NCBI GenBank assembly: GCA_964579765.1 | Contig: CAZOIK010000310.1 | Coordinates: 1-8,884 of the forward strand | Origin: DATNBT01 sp964579765 | GTDB lineage: Bacteria > Acidobacteriota > Vicinamibacteria > Vicinamibacterales > CAVVIG01 | Length of the DNA stretch: 8,884 nucleotides | Reading direction: 5' to 3' | Part shown: one piece after another, positions 1 through 5,703 of the stretch | Layout: each line of letters opens with the position of its first letter | Position numbering within the stretch: position 1 is the first letter of the stretch | Made by a program: the position numbers and the translations under genes | Notes under the pieces: generated by a model | What the model saw: only the letters and a program-made list of their open reading frames with translations | What the model was told of the DNA's origin: nothing | The model's database searches: none

Positions 1-77
1 CGCGCCGCCGCCGCGTCCTCCACCGCCAACTCGCCGTCCGCCAGCGCGACAAGCGTCTCGTCAGAGAGATGCGTCAT
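1..77 (-). CDS. Putative anti-sigma factor, N-terminal fragment (cut by window edge)
   Basis: Only the first 25 codons are in the window. The peptide begins MTHLSDETLVALADGELA, which resembles the N-terminus of zinc-finger-type anti-sigma factors. The His/Cys metal-binding residues and any membrane segment would lie beyond the edge, so the assignment rests on this short similarity and on position. The ATG (77..75) lies inside the last codons of the ECF sigma gene, a 17-nt overlap that suggests translational coupling. No clear Shine-Dalgarno sequence is seen upstream. A small regulatory protein of another type is possible. Confidence 0.6.
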   Translation of the reverse strand, partial: MTHLSDETLVALADGELAVEDAAAA

Positions 78-579
78 CGGCGTTCATCAGGCGCGCGGTC
101 GATCGCGCGATCGCATTCGACACGGCCCCGAGCGACAAACCCGTGGCCTCGGCGATGTCGCGGTAGCGCAGCCCTTCGGCCCTGAGCGCGAGGCACCGGC
201 GATCGCGCGCGGGGAGCGAACGGAGCACCGCCAACAACCGCTGCTGCCGCTGACGTCGTGCGAGATCTTCTTCGGGGCCGACGGCGGGATCGATCGGCTC
301 GGCCGCCGACGCGACGTCGCCGTTGACCGCGGCGCGGCGGCGCCGCAGGCGGGCGCGATGCTTCAGCGCGAGGTTGCGCGCGACGGTGAAAAGCCAGCCG
401 CGAAGATTCGTGCGCGGACGCCCGCGAGTGAGGTGCCGCGACAGCGACAGGAAGACGTCCTGCACGACGTCCTCGGAGTCCGAGGTGTCGAGACCGAGCG
501 ATCCGACGTAGCGGCGCAGCGGCGGATGGCAGTCGGCGAACAGCTCGAGAATCGCGGTCTCCACGTCGGACGGTGTCAT
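61..579 (-). CDS. ECF-type RNA polymerase sigma factor (sigma-70 family)
   Basis: A 172-residue protein with the two-domain ECF layout. Region 2 spans roughly residues 10-78 and includes the -10 recognition segment around SEDVVQDVFLSLSRHL and NLRGWLFTVARNLALKHRA. Region 4 spans about residues 108-167, with LPARDRRCLALRAEGLRYRDIAEATGLS-like text containing the helix-turn-helix that contacts the -35 element. An Arg-rich, Ala/Pro-rich linker (about 75-107) joins them. It would direct RNA polymerase to a specific promoter set and probably be held in check by the overlapping downstream gene. I chose the ATG at 579: the frame stays open upstream to 807, but that extension lies in the TonB-receptor coding sequence and is low-complexity Arg/Ser text with no family similarity. 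The start lies 16 nt after the receptor stop codon, so co-transcription is likely. No strong ribosome-binding site is visible. Confidence 0.93.
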   Translation of the reverse strand: MTPSDVETAILELFADCHPPLRRYVGSLGLDTSDSEDVVQDVFLSLSRHLTRGRPRTNLRGWLFTVARNLALKHRARLRRRRAAVNGDVASAAEPIDPAVGPEEDLARRQRQQRLLAVLRSLPARDRRCLALRAEGLRYRDIAEATGLSLGAVSNAIARSTARLMNADDASL

Positions 580-595
580 GCGGGCGCGGATTGTA

Positions 596-2980
596 CTAGA
601 ACCGCACGTGGAGGCCCGCGACCACCGCGATCGGAGGCGCCGGACTGAGGAATCGATTGTCCACACCCGGCCCGTTGGTGGCGGCGTCCACCGGAACGCC
701 CGGGGCGCCGATGCCGGTCGGGTCGCCGAACTGTCCGGAGAACGCATACGGCGTGTCGAACAGATTCTGGACGGTGACGAAGACTTCGAGCGTCTTCCGG
801 ATCGCATACGTGCTGTGGAGATTGACGACGACGTGGCCCGGCAGCGTCGGATTCTGGTTGGACTCGTCGCCGCGGAAGTACGAGGCGCTGTTGCCGATCA
901 GCACGGCGCCGAGACGCCACGGTGGCGTGAGGCGATACGTGGCGCCCGCCTTCACCTGCTGTGTGGGAATGCCCGGGAGGCGATCGCCGGGCACGACGCT
1001 GATGTCGCCGTGGTCGTCGGCCAGCGGATTGCTCGGCGACGGCAGCCGCAACGACGCCTGAAACGTCGCGTCGATCACGTCATACGTGCCGAAGACCGAC
1101 CAGCGGGCATCCGTGTAAGCCAGATGGGTCTCGAGCCCCTGCCGGCGCGTCTCGCCGATATTCTGAAAGAAGCCCGAGCTCAGAGACGTGGCGACGCCGT
1201 AGATGTCGTCCGTCAGATTCGTCCGGAACCATCCGGCGCTCCACGTGAGGCTGCCGGCCGATCGGCCACGGGTTCTGGTCGAGCTGCGAAGGCCGGCTTC
1301 GTACGTGTGCGAGACCACCTGCTGCAATGTCGGCGGATCCGCTGACAACGAGGACGGCAGCAGGCACGGCCGCGCGGGATCCGAGCACTCGATCTCGCTC
1401 GGGGTCGGCACGCGGTTCCCCTCGGAATACCCCGCGTAGGCCGTCAGGCCGCGCGCCAACGCGTAGGTGGCGCCGGCGGCCGGGTTGAACCGCCCGTACG
1501 TCGTCGAGCCCGTCAGGTTCGACCCGAGGCGATCCGCCAGATCGATCTGCGCCAGGTTCAACCGGCCACTTACGGAAACCGCGAGCGCGGGCGTCACGGA
1601 GAACGTGTCCGTGAGGAAGACGCCCTCATATCGGTTCGTCGCGCGCAGGTTCACCGGCACGGCAGTGAACGGGGTGTTCTCCGGCGTGTTCACAAACCAG
1701 CCCGACGGCAGCACCTGCAGCAGCGGGTTGATCACGCCGACTTCCGCCGACGTCTGGAAGTCGGTGACGTCGCGATCGACGCTCGCGCCGACGGAGAAAT
1801 GGTTGGCGCGGCCCACGAGCGGGGCGGTGTCGGTCGCCTGCACGGCGCCGCCGACGCTCACGCCGTGAATGCGTTCGCGGTCGTTCTGCCCGATCGGGAT
1901 TTCGCCGCTGCTCGACAGGTCGGGAATGGACGCGCCGCCAATTGTGACGAGCTGCGTCATTTCGTCCGGCTGACAGAGGCCCTCGGTCGCACACGCGGTG
2001 TAGTCGGTCGTGTTGCCGTTGACGACGCGCTGGTGAAAATTGCGTCCGTACGCATTTGCCTGCAGCGTGAGCGTGCGCGTCGCCTGAAACACCTCGTTCA
2101 TCGTCAGGAACTCGAGCTGGTTCTCGTTGCGCTGCGGCGAGGTGAACACGAGTGTCCGATCGACCGCCAGTTCCTGCGCCGGCGTCGAGCCTGCGCCGAG
2201 CAGCGTGTTCGTCGCGCCGGTGAAGTTGAGGTCGAAGACGTGGCGGGCGCGACGGACGGTCACGTCGGCATACAGCTGGCGCACGCGGTCGGATGACAAC
2301 TGCCGCCAGCTGTCGCTGTCGAAGATCCGCCCGGCGACGTACGCGGCGACGCCGGTGCTGTGCGCCCCGAATTCGAAAATCCCGCCGCGCTGGCCAAACG
2401 ACCCGCCTGCGACCTCGCCCGCGAAGCCTTGACGGGTGAAGCCGTTCTTCATGCCGATCATCACGGCCCCGCCGAGCGCGTTGAGCCCGTAGACCGGATT
2501 CGCGCTGACGACATCGACGCGATCGATTGCGATGTCAGGAATCAGATCCCAGTTGACCGTGTCGCCAAACGCCTCGTTGACGCGGACGCCGTTCTGGTAG
2601 ACCGCCAGGCCTTGCGGCGTGCCGAGCAGCGGCGACGCCGAGAAGCCGCGATAAAACAGGTCCGGTTGGAACGGATCGTCCAGTGTGGCGTTGACGTTCA
2701 CGCCGGCGGCTTGATCGCTGAAGCTGGTGACGACGCTGGGCGAGCCTTCGAGCGCCAGGTCGGACGATGTCAGGCTCTGCACGTTGGCCGGGACTTTGTC
2801 GCGGTCCACTCCGGTGCCCGGCAGGGGCGTCGTGCCGACCACCTCGACGGTCGGCAACGTGATCGTCGGTGGCGCCGGCGGCGTGGCGTCAGCCGGTGGC
2901 GTTGTCTGCGCTCTGGCGGCAGTGGACCAGAGCAGCAGGCCTGCCACGGAGGCAGCCTGCATGAAACGGGGGATCCGCAT
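596..2980 (-). CDS. TonB-dependent outer-membrane receptor
   Basis: A 794-residue protein, a normal size for the family. It would import a scarce ligand across the outer membrane using energy from TonB/ExbBD; the substrate cannot be read from sequence. Residues 1-24 form a Sec signal peptide ending in ARA before Gln25. A Pro/Thr-rich stretch follows, then a TonB-box-like TVEVVG near residues 44-49. The plug domain runs over about residues 55-182, with VYQNGVRVNEAFGD, IDRVDVVSANPVYGLNALGG and MKNGFT. The rest is a 22-strand-type barrel ending in AGLHVRF, with the terminal Phe expected for BAM recognition. No N-terminal STN signalling domain and no carboxypeptidase-regulatory-like domain is seen before the plug. 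The start is the first ATG (2980); an alternative ATG at 2962 would shorten the signal peptide to an unlikely n-region. It follows the cytochrome gene after an 86-nt gap and leads into the sigma gene. Confidence 0.95.
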   Translation of the reverse strand: MRIPRFMQAASVAGLLLWSTAARAQTTPPADATPPAPPTITLPTVEVVGTTPLPGTGVDRDKVPANVQSLTSSDLALEGSPSVVTSFSDQAAGVNVNATLDDPFQPDLFYRGFSASPLLGTPQGLAVYQNGVRVNEAFGDTVNWDLIPDIAIDRVDVVSANPVYGLNALGGAVMIGMKNGFTRQGFAGEVAGGSFGQRGGIFEFGAHSTGVAAYVAGRIFDSDSWRQLSSDRVRQLYADVTVRRARHVFDLNFTGATNTLLGAGSTPAQELAVDRTLVFTSPQRNENQLEFLTMNEVFQATRTLTLQANAYGRNFHQRVVNGNTTDYTACATEGLCQPDEMTQLVTIGGASIPDLSSSGEIPIGQNDRERIHGVSVGGAVQATDTAPLVGRANHFSVGASVDRDVTDFQTSAEVGVINPLLQVLPSGWFVNTPENTPFTAVPVNLRATNRYEGVFLTDTFSVTPALAVSVSGRLNLAQIDLADRLGSNLTGSTTYGRFNPAAGATYALARGLTAYAGYSEGNRVPTPSEIECSDPARPCLLPSSLSADPPTLQQVVSHTYEAGLRSSTRTRGRSAGSLTWSAGWFRTNLTDDIYGVATSLSSGFFQNIGETRRQGLETHLAYTDARWSVFGTYDVIDATFQASLRLPSPSNPLADDHGDISVVPGDRLPGIPTQQVKAGATYRLTPPWRLGAVLIGNSASYFRGDESNQNPTLPGHVVVNLHSTYAIRKTLEVFVTVQNLFDTPYAFSGQFGDPTGIGAPGVPVDAATNGPGVDNRFLSPAPPIAVVAGLHVRF

Positions 2981-3066
2981 CTCGTCGGTCGTGGAGGCTC
3001 AGTGAGTACATTCCTCGACGCCGCGTTTTGTTCATCAAGAGTCCGTGGTGGGCTGCGGAAAACGCG
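2981..3066 (-). promoter_or_regulatory. Intergenic gap upstream of the TonB receptor; likely regulatory region
   Basis: This is the only non-coding gap of note in the window, lying between the cytochrome stop and the receptor ATG. It is the natural place for a receptor promoter or for termination of the upstream transcript. On the minus strand I see TTGATG followed 17 nt later by AGGAAT, a poor match to a housekeeping -35/-10 pair, and nothing convincing as an ECF promoter. The label rests mainly on position. Confidence 0.35.
3022..3066. repeat. 8-bp inverted repeat directly after the cytochrome stop codon
   Basis: CGCGTTTT at 3022-3029 is mirrored exactly by AAAACGCG at 3059-3066, with a 29-bp spacer. 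A short inner pair, TCCG (3042-3045) and CGGA (3056-3059), lies inside. The right arm abuts the cytochrome TAG (3069..3067). It could be an operator or a weak stem-loop terminator, but no clean run of U follows on the minus strand, so a classical intrinsic terminator is unlikely. Chance occurrence is possible. Confidence 0.3.
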
Positions 3067-4158
3067 CTACTTCGTGCACGCCGGGGCGAGCGGCTTGAGG
3101 GACGTGAGATTCAGGTCGGCGTAACTGCCGTCGCGATAGAGCAGGCCGCGCGCCTCGACCTTGTGCCCGTCGAGAGCGCCGCCCTTCGTCGCAGCGTCGA
3201 GGCTGACGAGGCCGAAGTTTTCGCGGCCGAGCGGCTTGCCTTCGGCCGTCCTCAGCGCGGCCGCGCTCGGCGCGGCGTCGCGCGTGACGAGCGGTTCGCT
3301 CGCGTTCGTCAGCGTCCACGTCGATCGATCTCGCATGAGACAGCCAACCACCTGCACCAGCGCGAAGTTCGGCGCGCCGGCGCCCTCGTTCTTCTTCGTG
3401 ATCTGCAGGCTGTCGAGTGTGCCGGCGTCGAGCGTCAGCGCGCTCGCGCCGGCGGGGAATCCGTTCTCGCGGAGCAGGTGCGCGACGATCATGAGCTTGG
3501 TCTCGGGCGTCAGCGAATCGGTGTTGCCCGGCGGCATCGTGTCGCGGATCTTGAGGAAGAGCCGGTTGACGCTGCCGTCTTCCCAGTCGGCGAGAAACGC
3601 CGGCCCCTTGAGCGCCGGCGCGCGATCGGTGCCGTTGAGGTCGGGGCCGTGGCAGCCCTGGCAGCGCGACGCCGACGCCTTGCCCTGATCGGCTTGCGCG
3701 GTGGTGAAGACGCCGTCCCACACGCCGCGCTGCTGGATGCCGATCTCTTCGAGTGCGCTCACGTCGCCGGGCAGCTCGGCCTGGCCGGCGGGGAAGCCGT
3801 TCTGCTGCAGCACGTAGGCGAGCACCTGGAGCTTCACCTCGTCGGTGAGCGTGCCCGGCGTGCCGAGGGGCATCGTGTCGCGGATTTTCGTGAACAGGCT
3901 GCCGAGCGTGTCGTGGTCCCAGTGCGCGAGAAACGCCGGGCCCTTGAGCGTGGGGCCGAGGCCCTCGCTGCCGGTCAGCGGCACGCCGTGGCAGCGGGCG
4001 CAGACGCCCTCGAATCCAGCCTTCCCGCGCGCCGCCTGATCGGCCGTGAAGACGCCGTCGCGCACGTTCTTCGACTGCTGGGCGGTGAGCGTAACGGCGG
4101 CCATCGTGCACGCTGCCGCGACCGCGATCGACGTGACGAGCGCTCGGGGTCGGTTCAT
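3067..4158 (-). CDS. Periplasmic diheme cytochrome c with tandem class-I domains and an unassigned C-terminal domain
   Basis: A 363-residue protein. A Sec signal peptide covers about residues 1-26 and ends LTAQQ. Two similar cytochrome c domains follow. Domain 1 (about 35-125) has the heme motif CARCH at 53-57 and a probable axial Met96 in IRDTMPLG. Domain 2 (about 148-238) has CQGCH at 166-170 and Met208 in IRDTMPPG. Both share LKGPAFLA, KIRDTMP and NGFPAG, showing an internal duplication. Residues about 262-361 form a further region (FALVQVVGCLMRD, then ARGLLYRDGSYADLN) with Cys273 and Cys361 that could form a disulfide; I cannot name it. The protein should carry electrons in the periplasm. 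Its ATG lies 6 nt after the ankyrin stop, with only a weak AAGAAG upstream, so it is probably the last gene of the DUF1592/DUF1552 operon and a candidate electron acceptor for it. Confidence 0.93.
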   Translation of the reverse strand: MNRPRALVTSIAVAAACTMAAVTLTAQQSKNVRDGVFTADQAARGKAGFEGVCARCHGVPLTGSEGLGPTLKGPAFLAHWDHDTLGSLFTKIRDTMPLGTPGTLTDEVKLQVLAYVLQQNGFPAGQAELPGDVSALEEIGIQQRGVWDGVFTTAQADQGKASASRCQGCHGPDLNGTDRAPALKGPAFLADWEDGSVNRLFLKIRDTMPPGNTDSLTPETKLMIVAHLLRENGFPAGASALTLDAGTLDSLQITKKNEGAGAPNFALVQVVGCLMRDRSTWTLTNASEPLVTRDAAPSAAALRTAEGKPLGRENFGLVSLDAATKGGALDGHKVEARGLLYRDGSYADLNLTSLKPLAPACTK

Positions 4159-4164
4159 TGCGGT

Positions 4165-5700
4165 CTACTTCTTCGCCATGAGCTCGCGCAGCAGCGCCGC
4201 CGTCGTCTGGTGCACCTGCGGAGCCGCCTGGGCCCGTCCCTGCCGGCGCGCCCCACCGGCGGCGCCGAGGGCGAGGTCGAGCGGCGTGCGGCCCTGCTTG
4301 TCGCGCCGATCGAGCTTGGCGCCCTTGCTCGCGACGTAGGAGACGATCGAGTCGTACCCGCGTTGCGCGGCGTTGTGGAGGATGGTCTGGCCGTTCGTGT
4401 TGAACGCGTTGACGTCCACGCCGTGCTCGACGAGCAGCGTCACCGCCTCGAGCATCTTCGGCTCGGGCGTCGGGCCGCCGCTCGCCAGAATGGCCGTCGT
4501 CGTCCGGTTGGCGAGCGTCAGCGTCGGGTCGGCGCCGCCGTCGAGCAGCACCTTCATCATCTCGACGTCGCTCGCCTTCGACGCCCGCGCCAGCGCGGTC
4601 GCGCCCTCGGTGAGCTGGCCGTCGCCGATCAGGTTGTTGTGGCGGCCGATGATCGGCTTCTTGAGCTGGAGGTTGGGGTTGGCCCCGTGCGCCAGCAGCG
4701 ACTTGACGATGCCGAGCGCGTCGAGCCGGTCGTGCAACTTGGGCTCGGGCCGCGTCAGCATGTTCGCCGGCGCGCGCATGTCCACGGCGGCGTAGAGCGC
4801 GGTCATGCCCGTCGAGTCGACGACGTTGGGGTCGGCGCCTTTCTCGAGCAGCAGGTCCGCGAGATCGTAGTGGATGTTGATGATCGCGATCTGCAGCGCC
4901 GTCGTGCCTTCCTGCTTCGTCGTCGCGTTCAGATCGGCGTGCGCGTCGGCGAGTGCCGCCACCGCGTCTTTCGCGTTCTGGCGCGCCGCGTACATGAGCG
5001 CCGTCCAGCCGCCTTTGGGCAGTTGGAACACGGCCATGCCGTTCGTCTCGTACCGGTAATCGGGGAACGACAGCTCTTTGGATCGCGCGTTCAGATCGGC
5101 GCCGTGCGCGGCGAGGGTCGTGATGGCCGCGGCGTGATTTTCGGCGGCCGCCCACATCAGCGCGGTCTGGCCCTGCGCCTGTCCCGTGGCGTTGCGGTGC
5201 GCGCCGCCCTCGCCGAGCGCGGCGACGACGTCCGGGCTGCCGGCGCGCGCCGCGGCCATCAGCACCGTCTCGCCGTTGGCGCCGGCGGCGTTCGCGTTGG
5301 CGCCGGCCTTGAGCAGGGCGCGCGTGATCGCCGCGTTGCCGTTCGTGGCGGCGAGCGCGAGCGGCGTGACGCCGTAGCGGTTCGCGACGTTGACGTCGGC
5401 GCGCGCGCGGATCAGCAGTTCCGCCGACTCGACGTCGTCGGCGCTGCACTGGGCCGTGCGCGCCGTCATGCCGTCCGGCTCGGCGGCGTTGACCGTGCTG
5501 CGCGCGAGCTGCGCGCGCACGGCCGCGTGGTCGCCCGCCTTGACCGCGTCGATGAGCGTCGTGCCCGTGCCGGCCGCGCCGAGCGTGGCGACGGCGAACA
5601 TTACCCCAAATGTAGTGCGGGCCTTCAGGCCCGCTTTCGGGCAGGCCTGAAGAGCTCGCCGGCAGGCCTGAAGGCCTGCACTACAGGTGAGACGGCGCAT
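4165..5700 (-). CDS. Exported ankyrin-repeat protein with repeat insertion and micro-inversion near its start
   Basis: A 511-residue protein built of roughly ten ankyrin repeats from about residue 47 (TTLIDAVKAGD) to about 480. Clear units include GVTPLALAATNGNAA, GQTALMWAAAENHAA, GGWTALMYAARQNAK and GRTPLDLALG. The tail is Ala/Gln/Arg-rich. Ankyrin repeats bind protein partners; no catalytic motif is seen. The ATG at 5700 lies 3 nt after the DUF1552 stop, consistent with coupled translation. Residues 1-5 (MRRLT) and 31-46 (FGVMFAVATLGAAGTG) look like the two halves of one signal peptide, split by 25 residues encoded by a palindromic repeat. An ATG at 5601 is an alternative start, but it gives a leader with no positive charge. 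Residues 80-87 read ARTAQCSA where the fold calls for ALHWAVRA; this matches a small inverted segment. Export to the periplasm is inferred from the leader and from the exported neighbours. Confidence 0.88.
   Translation of the reverse strand: MRRLTCSAGLQACRRALQACPKAGLKARTTFGVMFAVATLGAAGTGTTLIDAVKAGDHAAVRAQLARSTVNAAEPDGMTARTAQCSADDVESAELLIRARADVNVANRYGVTPLALAATNGNAAITRALLKAGANANAAGANGETVLMAAARAGSPDVVAALGEGGAHRNATGQAQGQTALMWAAAENHAAAITTLAAHGADLNARSKELSFPDYRYETNGMAVFQLPKGGWTALMYAARQNAKDAVAALADAHADLNATTKQEGTTALQIAIINIHYDLADLLLEKGADPNVVDSTGMTALYAAVDMRAPANMLTRPEPKLHDRLDALGIVKSLLAHGANPNLQLKKPIIGRHNNLIGDGQLTEGATALARASKASDVEMMKVLLDGGADPTLTLANRTTTAILASGGPTPEPKMLEAVTLLVEHGVDVNAFNTNGQTILHNAAQRGYDSIVSYVASKGAKLDRRDKQGRTPLDLALGAAGGARRQGRAQAAPQVHQTTAALLRELMAKK
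5440..5464. other. Micro-inversion scar inside an ankyrin repeat
   Basis: The coding (minus) strand gives DGMTARTAQCSADDVESAELL, which lacks the usual TALHxA ankyrin signature. The plus strand of the same bases, 5441-5464, reads ALHWAVRA. Arms CGGCGC (5439-5444) and GCGCCG (5460-5465) flank a 15-bp core, TGCACTGGGCCGTGC (5445-5459). Turning the core over gives DGMTALHWAVRADDV in frame, a perfect repeat. Because the arms are complementary, the exact breakpoints within them cannot be placed. Length and frame are unchanged. Template switching between the arms during replication is the most likely cause (inference). Confidence 0.85.
5611..5685. repeat. 75-bp palindromic interspersed repeat inserted in frame in the ankyrin leader
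   Basis: The ends are inverted copies of 21 bp (5611-5631 and 5665-5685) with 20 of 21 matching: TGTAGTGC, one variable base, then GGCCTTCAGGCC. Inside, GGCAGGCCTGAAG occurs twice as a direct repeat (5640-5652 and 5661-5673), so the element is made of several GGCCT..AGGCC stems and could fold into a strong hairpin in RNA or single-stranded DNA. It is exactly 25 codons long and is translated as residues 6-30 of the ankyrin protein, starting CSAGLQAC and ending GLKARTT. Form and size resemble REP/BIME-like or other small non-autonomous repeats. No second copy is visible in this window and no target duplication is obvious. Confidence 0.85.
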
Positions 5701-5703
5701 GCG

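Noticed and set aside
580..807. N-terminal extension of the sigma factor to 807
   Set aside because: The extra 76 residues overlap the receptor coding sequence and show no sigma-factor similarity. The ATG at 579 gives a standard ECF length.
2990..3040. Sigma-70-type promoter TTGATG-17-AGGAAT upstream of the receptor
   Set aside because: The -10 box matches at only three of six positions, so it was not listed as a separate promoter.
3035..5449. An 804-codon open frame on the minus strand
   Set aside because: It lies out of frame across the cytochrome and ankyrin genes and consists of Arg-rich low-complexity text. The real proteins are in the other frame.
5437..5463. Two compensating frameshifts as the cause of ARTAQCSA
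   Set aside because: Adding and removing single bases gives only a partial repair (ALHGPVQR). Reversing the segment gives a perfect motif with a single event.
5390..5650. Plus-strand open frame containing ALHWAVRA, as a possible ankyrin gene
   Set aside because: Only those eight residues look like ankyrin; the rest is antisense noise. The match is better explained by an inverted segment in the minus-strand gene.
5611..5685. Intrinsic terminator between the DUF1552 and ankyrin genes
   Set aside because: The hairpin lacks a following U-tract, is made of internal repeated units, and lies in an open frame. A mobile or interspersed repeat fits better.
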